Of a stretch of DNA of 64,000 nucleotides, positions 8,536-17,397 are shown in pieces. This DNA comes from Halomonas sp. JB37 (GTDB lineage Bacteria > Pseudomonadota > Gammaproteobacteria > Pseudomonadales > Halomonadaceae). The translations under genes were made by a program, and so were the position numbers. Position 1 is the first letter of the stretch. Every line of letters begins with the position of its first letter. The stretch is from contig NZ_NRGW01000001.1 in NCBI RefSeq assembly GCF_002332255.1, positions 2,356,001 to 2,420,000 on the forward strand. Direction: 5' to 3'. The notes beneath the pieces are model-generated. The model saw nothing but the letters and a program-made list of their open reading frames with translations, was not told the origin of the DNA and searched no databases.

Positions 8536-9339
8536 ATGACTGACGCTGCCATCGTTGATCTCCACTGTATTGATATGCCCGCTGATGAGAATGCCTCTGA
8601 CGCTACTCCGCTGGTGATAATTCACGGCTTGCTAGGAAGTGCTGACAACTGGCGCTCGCATTTGAAAGCGTGGCAGCGCACGCGTCGGGTCATTGCTGTC
8701 GACCTGCGCAACCATGGCAGGTCTCCTCATGCTGAGGGCATGCGCTACGCAATGATGGCGGACGATGTTATAGCACTGCTCGACAGCCTTTCAATTGAGC
8801 GTGCGCATGTGCTGGGCCACTCAATGGGGGGCAAAGTAGCAATGAGCTTGGCCCGCCTGTCGCCTGAGCGGGTTGTTTCGCTGATCGTTGCCGACATAGC
8901 GCCAGTCGCGTATGAGCATGGCCACGATGATGTGTTTGCCGCACTCGAAAGCGTTCGTGAAGGTAAGCCTAAAACGCGCAGTGAGGCCGATGTAATGTTG
9001 GGCGAACATGTCGACTCTCGCCCCACGCGGCTTTTCTTAGCGACTAACCTGGTGCGTAACGACGATAACGTGATGGCGTTAAGAGTGGGGCTAGATCAGA
9101 TCAAACGGGGTTATAGCGATATTATTGGCGAGCCGGACGGTGAGCAACCCTACGAAGGGCCGACGCTGGTGCTGCGTGGGGCTGATTCCCCTTATGTCGC
9201 TGACGCCATGATACCCGCACTACGTGAGGTAATGCCCAGCGCACGCGTCGTAACGCTTAAGAATGCCGGTCATTGGCTGCACGCCGATCAGCCTGAGGCT
9301 TTCCAGCAGGCCGTTGAGATTTTTTTAAACGCTCAATAA
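8536..9339 (+). CDS. alpha/beta-hydrolase, YbfF-like esterase
   Basis: Cytoplasmic esterase of the alpha/beta-hydrolase fold, similar to E. coli YbfF (acyl-CoA/short ester hydrolase). Seen: oxyanion HGLLGSADNWRSH, nucleophile elbow LGHSMGGKVAM (Ser near residue 97), LVLRGADSPYV with the acid region, and NAGHWLHADQPEAF with the catalytic His. 267 residues. TAGGAG precedes the ATG by about 6 nt. It is 42 nt downstream of yhhQ in the same direction; no functional link is visible. Confidence 0.85.
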   Translation: MTDAAIVDLHCIDMPADENASDATPLVIIHGLLGSADNWRSHLKAWQRTRRVIAVDLRNHGRSPHAEGMRYAMMADDVIALLDSLSIERAHVLGHSMGGKVAMSLARLSPERVVSLIVADIAPVAYEHGHDDVFAALESVREGKPKTRSEADVMLGEHVDSRPTRLFLATNLVRNDDNVMALRVGLDQIKRGYSDIIGEPDGEQPYEGPTLVLRGADSPYVADAMIPALREVMPSARVVTLKNAGHWLHADQPEAFQQAVEIFLNAQ

Positions 9340-9351
9340 GCGAGATGGCGA

Positions 9352-10737
9352 TCAAAGCTCTGTAACGGTAAGTCCATATTGCTCTGGATGACGCAAAAAA
9401 CGGTTTAAAATTCGATAGCTATCAACATCAAAGAGCGTGGGGGTATCGGCTAACGCTCTGGCTTGTTCAATGCTCGCCGCGCTACCGAGGTAGCACCACT
9501 GGCGAACCACGTGCCAGGCAGGAGGGGAGTTGCCTGTCGGGCGCTCTTCAATAGCAATGCTGCCAGGCCAAGGCCATGCATTGATTTGCAGTTGCTGTAA
9601 CGCGCCCTTTGCGCGCTGTGTGTGAGCAACTATGGGTTCTTGCCCGTTACACGCTCCATTGCACTTGCCCAGCTGGTTAGCAAAACAGCGGCCCTTTCCC
9701 TTCTCAAGTCCCATAACGCGTGGGCAAAGCTGGTGTTCCTCAACGATTGAGCGAAGTGCCTTCTTAGCATCCGTTGCATTGCGAAATAAACCATACAGCT
9801 TTTTACTCTGTGGTTGGTTGAGGGCGCTACCGCTAATGAGCTCAGGGCAGTTTGCGCCTTCCGGCCAATGCCAGGTCGCCAGTTTTCCCTGTTTGCGTAG
9901 CTGCCGATTCATAATGGGCATTAATCTTTTCACTAGCTGCGCTTCGCGCAATTGAGCGCCTAGATCGCCGGCTGCCTCCTCCCATTCAATCTGCTGAACC
10001 TGTTGCGCCAAGCGCATCTCTTTATCGTCCTGGTGGTCACGCTGAAAGTGGCCCAGCACGCGGCTGCGCAGATTAATGCTTTTACCCACGTAGAGTGGCA
10101 GTCGATTGTGGCCATAAAATAAATAAACACCCGGCGTGGCGGGTAATCCTTCGAGTTGAGCGCTATCAAGATGCGCAGGCAGCGTGCGGTGGCGCTGCTC
10201 TTCATTAAGAAGGTTCTGCCACGTATCGGTACTGTGTTCCTTCTGCCAGGCCTGCCATAGGGACCACAGCGCATTGACATCGTCACCAGCCCGATGATGG
10301 CGAAGGGGAATGATATCGTAACGGCTGAGTAATGCTTTGAGATTATGCTGCCGCTCTTGAGGCGCTAATCGCCGCGACATGCGTAGCGTGCAGATAATCG
10401 ATGTGCGGTAATCCAGACCTGCGCGTTTAAATTCGTTGCGTAAAAAACTGTAGTCAAAGCGTGCGTTATGCGCGACTAAATGCCCATCGCCAAGCCACTC
10501 GCGCAGCGGCTTAGCTATCTGCACAAATCGTGGGGCGCTGCTTAGCATGCGATCATCTATACCGGTCAGCTGGCTAATTTGTGCCGGGACCTTACCCTCT
10601 GGGTAGATCAAGCTCGACCAACGATCAATCACCTCGCCGTTAGCAATTTTTAATGCCGCTATTTCGGTAATACGGTCACGTGTCGCGCGTGTTCCCGTTG
10701 TTTCTAAATCAATAAAAATGAGGGCGTTTTCGCTCAT
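9352..10737 (-). CDS. DnaQ-like 3'-5' exonuclease fused to a GIY-YIG endonuclease domain
   Basis: Two nuclease domains in one 461-residue protein. Residues about 5-165 are a DEDDh exonuclease (FIDLETTGTRATRDRITEIAAL, LVAHNARFDYSFL, HHRAGDDVNALWSL). Residues about 200-280 are a UvrC/Cho-like GIY-YIG domain (GVYLFYGHNRLPLYVGKSINLRSRVLGHF). The last 170 residues carry four Cys (CPRV, CFANQLGKCNGACNG) as in UvrC-type cysteine clusters. The architecture is known in other bacteria, but its role is not settled; DNA repair incision plus trimming is the natural inference. Converges with the esterase gene. Confidence 0.85.
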   Translation of the reverse strand: MSENALIFIDLETTGTRATRDRITEIAALKIANGEVIDRWSSLIYPEGKVPAQISQLTGIDDRMLSSAPRFVQIAKPLREWLGDGHLVAHNARFDYSFLRNEFKRAGLDYRTSIICTLRMSRRLAPQERQHNLKALLSRYDIIPLRHHRAGDDVNALWSLWQAWQKEHSTDTWQNLLNEEQRHRTLPAHLDSAQLEGLPATPGVYLFYGHNRLPLYVGKSINLRSRVLGHFQRDHQDDKEMRLAQQVQQIEWEEAAGDLGAQLREAQLVKRLMPIMNRQLRKQGKLATWHWPEGANCPELISGSALNQPQSKKLYGLFRNATDAKKALRSIVEEHQLCPRVMGLEKGKGRCFANQLGKCNGACNGQEPIVAHTQRAKGALQQLQINAWPWPGSIAIEERPTGNSPPAWHVVRQWCYLGSAASIEQARALADTPTLFDVDSYRILNRFLRHPEQYGLTVTEL

Positions 10738-10763
10738 GCGCCTCCCAAGCGATAAGTAAGCAG

Positions 10764-11900
10764 TTAGAGTACATGTGGGTCTACTGCCAAACGTGAGAGA
10801 GGGAGCGTGTCGTCTATAAGGCCCATTTGCAGCAAGTAAGTTTCAAATGCGGTGTAGCGGTGACTGTCAACGGCGGCAGGGCTCAGTGCCATGCGGCGTA
10901 AGATATCCTGCCAGGCGGCCGCGTTGATGTCATTGTCGAGCACGGGATGAGTGGCGGTTAATAGCGCCCATGCTGCGTCATGGTTTTCAACTATCCAATT
11001 GCTGGCCTCTTCAATAGCGGTTGTGAAGCGTGACCACGTATCTGCGCGGCGCACGACGGAATCACTGTTCGCGAGCACCACTAGCCCATCGTGGCGAGGG
11101 ATGTCCAGCTCCTCAAAGCGTATCAAGTGCGTGGTAATCCCTTCGGTTGCTAGCTGCGGCGGTAGGTAGTGAAAGAAACCATCAGCCACTGCGTCTGCCT
11201 GGCCCTCTCTCAATGCTCTTGTCGGATCAAAGTGTAAATTCTGAGGGGCAGAAAAATCATCTGTTTGTTGTACAGAGCGCGGCACTAGTCGTGGGATACT
11301 TAAATTAAGTCCTTCGCGGGTGGTGTAGCCATAATGCAATCCCGCTAGATTTTTTGCGTTATCAAGCTGCTCAGGCCCCATTACGACTACCGCTGTTAAT
11401 GCTGTTTCAATCAGTGTCGCAATTCGAATAATAGGGGCGCCTTCATGGGCATAAAGGTGTAGCAAAGGCTGGCGCGTTAACGCTAAATCTACCTCCCCGG
11501 CCGTTAGTAGTTTGATAGCGATAGATGGATCTGCCGGTGACTGAATGTCTACCTCAAGGCCTTGAGCGGCATAGTAGCCACGTTCTTTGGCCACCACGAG
11601 CGCTGCATGCTGGGGGCTTAAGTACCAATCCAGCATTAGCGTAATGTTTTTTAATGGCGGTGGCTCTAGCGCAGGCGCCGGTGTCAGGGCCATGGTCGGC
11701 ACTTCATCTTCGCTGACATCCTCAATAGGAGTCCACAGTGAAGGTGGCACTACCACAACGGTTTCTAGCGTCAGCGGAATCGCTGTCTGGTCGTTTTTCT
11801 GATCGTCGCTGTCAGCGTGACAAACGGAAGTGAAGAGCAACAAAGTGACAATAACGGTGAGTAACGCAAAGTGCCACTGGCGTGATCGGCAGCGCAGCAT
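10764..11900 (-). CDS. NMT1/THI5-type ABC transporter substrate-binding protein (orphan)
   Basis: Periplasmic solute-binding protein of the NMT1/SsuA-ThiY class, which binds pyrimidine precursors, sulfonates or similar small molecules. Seen: a signal peptide with basic start (MLRCRSRQWHFALL), hydrophobic core and cleavage near SVCHA/DS. An acidic/proline-rich linker precedes the domain, which reads LMLDWYLSPQHAALVVAKERGYYAAQGLEVDI, then AGEVDLALTRQPLLHLY. ATG 11900 follows GGAG; a TTG at 11915 is also in frame. No permease or ATPase gene is adjacent, so the partner and ligand are unknown. Confidence 0.8.
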   Translation of the reverse strand: MLRCRSRQWHFALLTVIVTLLLFTSVCHADSDDQKNDQTAIPLTLETVVVVPPSLWTPIEDVSEDEVPTMALTPAPALEPPPLKNITLMLDWYLSPQHAALVVAKERGYYAAQGLEVDIQSPADPSIAIKLLTAGEVDLALTRQPLLHLYAHEGAPIIRIATLIETALTAVVVMGPEQLDNAKNLAGLHYGYTTREGLNLSIPRLVPRSVQQTDDFSAPQNLHFDPTRALREGQADAVADGFFHYLPPQLATEGITTHLIRFEELDIPRHDGLVVLANSDSVVRRADTWSRFTTAIEEASNWIVENHDAAWALLTATHPVLDNDINAAAWQDILRRMALSPAAVDSHRYTAFETYLLQMGLIDDTLPLSRLAVDPHVL

Positions 11901-12052
11901 AGTCAGTAACTCCAAATCTTGTGACGGCGAAGTGTAGCCGCCGAGTAAAGCTCCTGACCAGCCCTTTAGGCATAAGCGTAAGCCGTCAAGACACAGTAAA
12001 TTAAATGGTTACATGCAATAATAGCGCTGTATTGAAGTAGAGGCAGAGAGTC

Positions 12053-13759
12053 ATGGATGCAATTTATATGTTCTTTTTGGTGGGCGGCGCGCTGATGGCG
12101 CTGAGCATCTTGGCAAGCCGCTTATCTTCAATGATGGGTGTACCTGTACTACTTATTTTCCTAGGGCTGGGCATGCTGGCGGGTGAAGAGGGCGTGCTTG
12201 GTGTGGTGTTTGATGATTACTCCATGGCGTTTGCTATTGGTCATCTCGCGCTTGCCATGATCTTGTTAGATGGCGGCTTGCGTACTCGCCTTAAAACCTT
12301 CCGGGTTGGTTTTAAACCGGCACTTTCTTTGGCCACGTTTGGCGTTTTTATCACCAGTGGTATCGTTGGCTTAATCGCGATGTGGATTTTTGATCTCACG
12401 CTGGTGCAGGGGTTATTAGTCGGTGCGATTGTTGGTTCGACCGATGCTGCTGCCGTATTTTCAATGCTTAGTGGCAGCGGCGTTAATCTTAATGAGCGGG
12501 TAGGGGCTACGCTTGAAATAGAGTCAGGCACCAACGACCCGATGGCGATTTTCCTGACGCTAATGTTGGTGGAGTTGCTGGTAGGTGAGATTGGCGGCCC
12601 AACGGACACGCTGCTATTTTTCATTTCGCAATTTGGAATTGGCTTAATTGTTGGGATCGGCGGTGGCTGGCTAAGTGCCAAATTGCTGCGCTGGCTCGAC
12701 TTAGCACCGGGCCTTTATGCAATGTTAGCGCTGGCGTTAGGATTTAGCGTTTTCGGCTTCGCCAGCGTATTGGGCGGTAGCGGATTTTTGGCGATTTACC
12801 TAACCGGTCTGATGATTGGCAATCAGCCGGGGCGGCACCTCAATTTCATTTTGCCTGTACATGACGGCTTGGCATGGCTCAGTCAAATCGGCCTATTCTT
12901 GGTGCTGGGTTTATTAGTAACGCCCAGTGAGCTATGGGACGTAGCGCTGCCTGCCAGCTTGGTGGCGCTAGCGCTGATATTTATCGCTCGCCCATTGGCC
13001 GTGCTGATTGCTATTAAGCCATTTTTCAAATTCCGCTGGCGCGAAACCTTCTTCATATCCTGGGTAGGGTTGAGAGGCGCCGTTCCGATTGTGCTGGCCA
13101 TCTTCCCGGTTATAGGCGGGGTCGAAAATGCCTCTCTGTACTTTAACATCGCCTTTGCTGTTGTATTGATGTCACTGCTGATCCAGGGCGGCTCGCTAAC
13201 GCTAATGGCCCGGTACCTAAAGGTAGAGGTGCCGGTTGGCACCGTCCCCAACCGACGGGGTCCGCTGGGTATTTTGCCCGAAAATGACTTTGAGCTATTT
13301 GTTTATGGCGTAGAAAATCAAGATTTAGAAGACGTGCCTATTCGCCTGCTGCGTTTTCCTTCTGGGGCATTAATTTCTGCGCTGTTTCGTAATCACGCCA
13401 TGCTGCAACCGAAGGGCAGTACGCGCCTGCAACTGGGCGACGTGATTTGCGTTATTGGTCGCTCAGCGGATTTGAATACCCTTAATCGGTTGTTTAATGG
13501 TGATGCGAAACTAAAACAGGAGCGCGAGTTCTTCGGCACCTTTACGCTGGATGGCACCTCACTAATGCAAGATGTGGCCCTAGCCTATGGTTTAACGTTA
13601 AGCGACGGAGAGGCGAGCATAACGCTGGCTGAATTTGTTGCCATGCGCGTAGGAGGGCATCCAGTGCTAGGGGATGATGTGGACTGGCACGGCATTCACT
13701 GGGTAGTCAGCGAGATGGAAGGTGGAAACATTACTCGCGTTGGTATTCGATTGTACTAA
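12053..13759 (+). CDS. cvrA: potassium/proton antiporter, CvrA/NhaP2 family
   Basis: Inner-membrane CPA1 cation/proton antiporter with a cytoplasmic regulatory tail. Seen: about 12 membrane segments, motifs [24 protein letters not shown] and [14 protein letters not shown] (acidic residues of the ion path), and [13 protein letters not shown]. The soluble part contains a TrkA-C-like domain ([39 protein letters not shown], about residues 430-475) and a CorC/HlyC-like end. 568 residues. In a halophile it probably adjusts cytoplasmic potassium or volume. Substrate K+ versus Na+ cannot be told from sequence alone. Confidence 0.88.
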   Translation: MDAIYMFFLVGGALMALSILASRLSSMMGVPVLLIFLGLGMLAGEEGVLGVVFDDYSMAFAIGHLALAMILLDGGLRTRLKTFRVGFKPALSLATFGVFITSGIVGLIAMWIFDLTLVQGLLVGAIVGSTDAAAVFSMLSGSGVNLNERVGATLEIESGTNDPMAIFLTLMLVELLVGEIGGPTDTLLFFISQFGIGLIVGIGGGWLSAKLLRWLDLAPGLYAMLALALGFSVFGFASVLGGSGFLAIYLTGLMIGNQPGRHLNFILPVHDGLAWLSQIGLFLVLGLLVTPSELWDVALPASLVALALIFIARPLAVLIAIKPFFKFRWRETFFISWVGLRGAVPIVLAIFPVIGGVENASLYFNIAFAVVLMSLLIQGGSLTLMARYLKVEVPVGTVPNRRGPLGILPENDFELFVYGVENQDLEDVPIRLLRFPSGALISALFRNHAMLQPKGSTRLQLGDVICVIGRSADLNTLNRLFNGDAKLKQEREFFGTFTLDGTSLMQDVALAYGLTLSDGEASITLAEFVAMRVGGHPVLGDDVDWHGIHWVVSEMEGGNITRVGIRLY

Positions 13760-13764
13760 GGGCG

Positions 13765-13792
13765 TTGACTTACAAGGAAAAGCTGGTAGTAT
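13765..13792 (+). promoter_or_regulatory. sigma70-like promoter of tRNA-Ser
   Basis: TTGACT (13765-13770), 16-nt spacer, TAGTAT (13787-13792), ending 15 nt before the mature tRNA 5' end. Confidence 0.5.
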
Positions 13793-13807
13793 ATGCACGC
13801 ATAAGCC

Positions 13808-13898
13808 GGAGGGATGGCAGAGCGGTTGAATGCACCGGTCTTGAAAACCGACGTAGGTGAATAACCTACCCAGGGTTCGAATCCCTGTCCCTCCGCCA
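13808..13898 (+). tRNA. tRNA-Ser (anticodon TGA)
   Basis: Acceptor stem GGAGGGA pairs with TCCCTCC (13888-13894), then G and an encoded CCA. D-loop AGCGGTTGAA, anticodon loop CTTGAAA with anticodon TGA at 13842-13844. There is a long variable arm typical of class II tRNAs (GTAGGTGAATAACCTAC) and T-loop GGGTTCGAATCCC. The anticodon stem has one mismatch at its base (C-A). 91 nt. Confidence 0.97.
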
Positions 13899-13907
13899 CC
13901 TATTAGG

Positions 13908-13936
13908 AAAAAGCCGCTGATTTCAGCGGCTTTTTT
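13908..13936 (+). terminator. tRNA-Ser terminator
   Basis: Perfect hairpin GCCGCTGA / TCAGCGGC with a 2-nt loop, flanked by AAAAA and TTTTTT; works in either direction. The following 180 bp up to the LysR gene show nothing recognisable. Confidence 0.9.
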
Positions 13937-14116
13937 GTGTCTGTAACAAGGGAAATACAGTTGGGGAAATCCTATGCCTGCTTTGCAGCGAGAGAGTACC
14001 TTGGCTGCAAGTATCTGCGGCTCTTACAATTACGTTTGGGCCATCTCAATTAGGTTCAACTCAGAGCTGCCTTAGTTCAGCCTCGCTGGAGTGACGCACC
14101 ACAGAGAGATGCGGCC

Positions 14117-15013
14117 TTAAGATTGCAAACGCCTTCTGAGATCATCCAGTAGCCATTGTCCAGCATGCCCTAGGGGCCGGTTACGCTTATGCGCGGCATA
14201 AATTGTTAACCCTTCCTCAGGCGTTGGATCGTTCTCAATGCGCAGTGGTACCAAATTTCCAGCACTGACTGACTTCGCTATGAGATGTTCCGGCATGCGG
14301 CACCAACCGAAACCACCCAGCAGAAAATCTAGCCGTCGGCCAAGATCCGCGAAGCGCCAAATTCTTGCGCTTGCAAGCCCAAAGTTAGCGCTTCCTGGAT
14401 CGATCGGATCCGATAGAACGAGCTGAACATGTGGCTCCAGGTCGAGTTGCGTCGCCGCTCGTCCAAGTTGTGCCAGCGGATGCCCAGGAGCTACCACAGC
14501 CTGCATCCGAACGCGAAGCAGTGGATAGGCAGTCATATCATCCGGAATGGCAGGAAGCAGCAAGCAGATACCAATGGCTGCCGAGTCGCTTCTTAGCTTC
14601 CGCAGCGAACCTCCCAATCCTTCGGTCGAAAAATTGACGGGCAAATTCAGAAAGGTCTGGTTTAAGGCAGATAGGCTTTCGATGAGGGGTGCCGATGGAA
14701 CTAAAGGATCGATTGCAATGACAAGCTCTGGTTCCAATCCCATGCGCACTCCCATAGCGACTCCCTCAAACCTAGCGGCGCTTGCCAATACTAATCGCGC
14801 CTGCTCGACAAGCACTCGTCCTGTGTCCGTTAATACGGGACGGTAGCCACTACGCTCAAACAGCGAGACGCCCTGTATATCCTCAAGCGTCGCGATCGTT
14901 TGGCTAATTGCCGATTGGACGCGACCCAGTTTCCGGCCCGCCGCTGAAAAGCTTCCCTCATCAGCAATCGTCACTAAAACGCGTAGCTGATCAAGTGTAA
15001 GGCTTTCTATCAA
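14117..15013 (-). CDS. LysR-family transcriptional regulator
   Basis: DNA-binding regulator, probably controlling the divergent azoreductase gene. Seen: N-terminal helix-turn-helix LDQLRVLVTIADEGSFSAAGRKLGRVQSAISQTIATLEDIQGVSLFERSGYRPVLT (residues about 6-62), followed by a two-lobe effector domain ending with WLLDDLRRRLQS. 298 residues, as usual. The start is TTG at 15013, preceded by GAGGAG at about 9 nt. The effector is unknown; quinones or azo-like aromatics would fit the neighbour. Confidence 0.92.
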   Translation of the reverse strand: MIESLTLDQLRVLVTIADEGSFSAAGRKLGRVQSAISQTIATLEDIQGVSLFERSGYRPVLTDTGRVLVEQARLVLASAARFEGVAMGVRMGLEPELVIAIDPLVPSAPLIESLSALNQTFLNLPVNFSTEGLGGSLRKLRSDSAAIGICLLLPAIPDDMTAYPLLRVRMQAVVAPGHPLAQLGRAATQLDLEPHVQLVLSDPIDPGSANFGLASARIWRFADLGRRLDFLLGGFGWCRMPEHLIAKSVSAGNLVPLRIENDPTPEEGLTIYAAHKRNRPLGHAGQWLLDDLRRRLQS

Positions 15014-15053
15014 AGTGGATTCTCCTCAATCTCTATCATAAAAACCGATTGAC

Positions 15054-15071
15054 TTAATCATAATTTAATCA
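15054..15071. promoter_or_regulatory. direct repeat in the LysR-azoR divergent promoter
   Basis: TTAATCA occurs at 15054-15060 and again at 15065-15071, one helical turn (11 bp) apart, in the middle of the 158-bp divergent region. The position suits a LysR or other regulator site; binding is inferred. Confidence 0.35.
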
Positions 15072-15171
15072 CTTCCGGTAATTAACAAATGTCTTTATAT
15101 TTTCCAAACACACTCATTTGGAGAGACACGCCGATACGGCGCTATCTTCTTTACTTTTTTGGGGATTTAAA

Positions 15172-15789
15172 ATGGAAAAGCTTTTGGTTATAGAAGCTAG
15201 CCCTCGCGGTGAAAGCTCAGTATCACACAACATGGCGCGGAGATTTGTACAAGAGTGGGAAACCGCTCACTCTGATGGTGTCATCATCAACCGCAACCTT
15301 TTGGAGACAGGACTTCGGTTCGTTGACGCTGCATGGCTACAAGCCTACTTCACACCTGTGGATAAACATTCACCCGAAATGGCTGCCGCATTGCAGCTTT
15401 CAGACGAACTTGTTGCGGAATTGCTCGCCGCTGATCACATCGTTATTGCAACACCTGTTTACAATTACAATGTTCCGGCTGTCCTGAAGGCTTGGGTGGA
15501 TCACATTGTTCGTAAGGGTTTGACGCTTGGCTTTGATGGAAGCGGTTTAGTGACTGGCAAGAAGGCGACTGTACTGATCGCATCTGGAGGTGTATACACT
15601 GAGGGCTCACCCATTAAGAACCGCGATATCGCAACTCAATATTTGCGTCTGGTACTGAATGTCATTGGTATTTCCGACGTAACGCTAGTGGCTGGAGGTG
15701 GGGCAAAGGCGGTAGATCTAGGCGAGGAAAGCATGGCGAGCTTCGTGGAAAAGCTCGGCAAGCAGCTTGAATGGGCTTCTAAAGTTTAA
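15172..15789 (+). CDS. azoR: FMN-dependent NADH-azoreductase (quinone reductase)
   Basis: Flavodoxin-like homodimeric reductase that uses NADH and FMN to reduce quinones and azo compounds by two electrons. Seen: [23 protein letters not shown] (FMN phosphate loop), [29 protein letters not shown], and [16 protein letters not shown] 15172 follows GGGGA; a TTG at 15118 would add 18 unrelated residues. 205 residues. Divergent from the LysR gene. A paralogue with clearly different sequence lies at 57647-58267. Confidence 0.93.
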   Translation: MEKLLVIEASPRGESSVSHNMARRFVQEWETAHSDGVIINRNLLETGLRFVDAAWLQAYFTPVDKHSPEMAAALQLSDELVAELLAADHIVIATPVYNYNVPAVLKAWVDHIVRKGLTLGFDGSGLVTGKKATVLIASGGVYTEGSPIKNRDIATQYLRLVLNVIGISDVTLVAGGGAKAVDLGEESMASFVEKLGKQLEWASKV

Positions 15790-15927
15790 TATCAGGCAGT
15801 CCGGCATACGGCCTGTGCTGTTTATCGATATGCTGAAAGTTGCCAGTTTAATCGGCAGCAACGCTTATAAGCGCGAGTAGATGGCCAGCACTATTTTGAG
15901 CGAGAAGCTTGATATTTCGGTTTGTCA

Positions 15928-16414
15928 GGCGTGAAACAACCGGATGCCGAAAGACGTAAAGTTGTGGCTATCAATCTGGCCGATGCCGAATTGGCGACCG
16001 AGCTTGTCATACCTGAGAATAAGGATGTCATGAACGATGCGGCCCTGTTCGGCGTACATCTGCTGACAGACTTATCTCTGTGATGCGCATACTCAGATGC
16101 GCCGCTTCACGCTTGATGGTACTGCTGACGGCACGGATCAACTGCCAGGGATAGGCAGCGCTAAAGCTTGGCACCGAGCGGGACAGTTGGAGAACAAGCA
16201 GAATGTCTTTGATGATTTTATCGCGGTCAGTGAGTTCCTTATAACGCAAGGCATCACGATGGAAACTGGTTTGGTTGTCCAGGGCGAATCCAATGGTGGG
16301 CTGGTAGTGGATGCTGTAGTGAACCAACGACCAGACCTTTATGCGGCAGCCTTACCTGGCAGGAAACTCAGCGACCGTTTTGGGGCATCGGTTTCCGCGC
16401 TTCGTGTACAGTAG
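15928..16414 (+). pseudogene. decayed prolyl oligopeptidase (S9A)
   Basis: Two reading frames together resemble the middle and catalytic parts of prolyl endopeptidase. 15928-16082 encodes RRKVVAINLADAEL..LVIPENKDVMNDAALFGVHLL. A frame change near 16080 leads into DAHTQMRRFTLDGTADG. The stretch WHRAGQLENKQNVFDDFIAVSEFLI, then QGESNGGLVVDAV (active-site Ser) and NQRPDLYAAALPG follows. The N-terminal propeller, the end of the catalytic domain and the catalytic Asp/His are missing. 15790-15927 and 16415-16589 hold nothing I can name. Confidence 0.75.
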
Positions 16415-16589
16415 ACCAAGTGTACCGGCTGTCACTACTTCGTAATCCGCGAAGATACGATTGATGCACGTGATCTGTTGCAACACTTTGAGCGAAACCA
16501 TACTTATTTGTCTCTTTTTAACCTGGCGTGGGTGCGGATCGCCTACATAAACAGCCGAAGGATCAACCCTTGCTCATTCTCATTCAACA

Positions 16590-17270
16590 TTATGACTGAC
16601 TCCCCAAAAGTCGTTTTTTTCGAGTGCGAAGGTCGTCTTGTTCTAGAGCCGCCGAAAATATTGGCCTCCAGCTAAGAATGTGGTGCTGCAAGAGTGTAAT
16701 AAGCTCGCCCGTCTCACCGGCATCAATAAGTTCAATAATGCTGTAATGCTCCCCGACTGATTCACGTTGTCGGTCCACCCCTGCACCCGAGCGAATACCG
16801 AAGAGGCGCATCCTATCTCGAAGGGAGAGTGCTGTCTTGGCTAACAGTTCATTTCCAGACGCCATGAACATGGCGTTGTGAAAGGAACGGTCGGCGACAA
16901 GATAAGCACGAACATCATCCTCCTTGACGGCACGTTCGATTTCGCGGGCATAGTGTTTTAGCGGTTCTGTGTCGCATGGCGTATCGGCCATCATCAATTT
17001 TGCGGCCTGTATTTCTAAAAGATCGCGCATAGCGAAAAGATCGTGCAGCTCCTTCATCGACGGTCGCGAAACCCTAAAGCCTTTATTTCTAACAGGCTCG
17101 ACCAACCCGGAATTTGCCAATTCGAGCAATGCTTCACGAACGGGAGTCGTTGAAACATCGAGCTCAGCTGATAATGCAGGGACGGAGTAGAGCGTCCCTG
17201 GAAGGCTCTCACCTGAAATGATTTCGGAGCGAAGCTGCTTCAGGATGCGCTCGCGAAGATTCTGTTGCAT
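16590..17270 (-). CDS. GntR-family regulator, FCD (FadR-type) subfamily
   Basis: Ligand-responsive repressor or activator. Seen: winged helix ERILKQLRSEIISGESLPGTLYSVPALSAELDVSTTPVREALLELANSGLVEPVRNKGFRV (about residues 8-65), then the all-helical FCD domain with the metal-binding pattern DRSFHNAMFMASGN, EHYSIIELIDAGE and LLQHHI. FCD proteins usually sense organic acids. ATG 17270 is chosen; an in-frame GTG at 17282 would add four residues and no strong ribosome site decides. Divergent from the molybdopterin fusion gene with a large palindrome between, so it very likely controls that gene. Confidence 0.9.
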   Translation of the reverse strand: MQQNLRERILKQLRSEIISGESLPGTLYSVPALSAELDVSTTPVREALLELANSGLVEPVRNKGFRVSRPSMKELHDLFAMRDLLEIQAAKLMMADTPCDTEPLKHYAREIERAVKEDDVRAYLVADRSFHNAMFMASGNELLAKTALSLRDRMRLFGIRSGAGVDRQRESVGEHYSIIELIDAGETGELITLLQHHILSWRPIFSAALEQDDLRTRKKRLLGSQS

Positions 17271-17324
17271 TGGCGTGTTCACTCAGATTTTTGGATGCAT
17301 TTTTTCAATGATAATTCGTTACCT

Positions 17325-17353
17325 TTGACAAGGCCAGAATCCAAATGCATTAT
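17325..17353 (+). promoter_or_regulatory. sigma70-like promoter for the molybdopterin fusion gene
   Basis: Perfect -35 TTGACA (17325-17330), 17-nt spacer, CATTAT (17348-17353) as -10. The -10 lies inside the 36-bp palindrome, an arrangement that lets a bound protein block polymerase. Confidence 0.55.
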
Positions 17354-17378
17354 TGTAGCGCGCTACAATAATGCATTT
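17343..17378. promoter_or_regulatory. exact 36-bp palindrome, probable GntR operator
   Basis: Arm AAATGCATTATTGTAGCG (17343-17360) is followed directly by its exact reverse complement (17361-17378), with no spacer or mismatch. It overlaps the putative -10 of the fusion gene and ends 19 nt before its ATG. The outer half ATGCATTT recurs at 17295-17302 nearer the GntR gene. FCD regulators bind short dyads, so a single dimer would cover only the core; the extra length suggests two dimers or a cruciform. Confidence 0.75.
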
Positions 17379-17397
17379 AAAAGTGCGAGGTCGACTC

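Noticed and set aside
9632-9955. Plus-strand frame of 107 codons
   Set aside because: Antisense to the Cys-rich tail of the exonuclease/GIY-YIG gene; no family resemblance.
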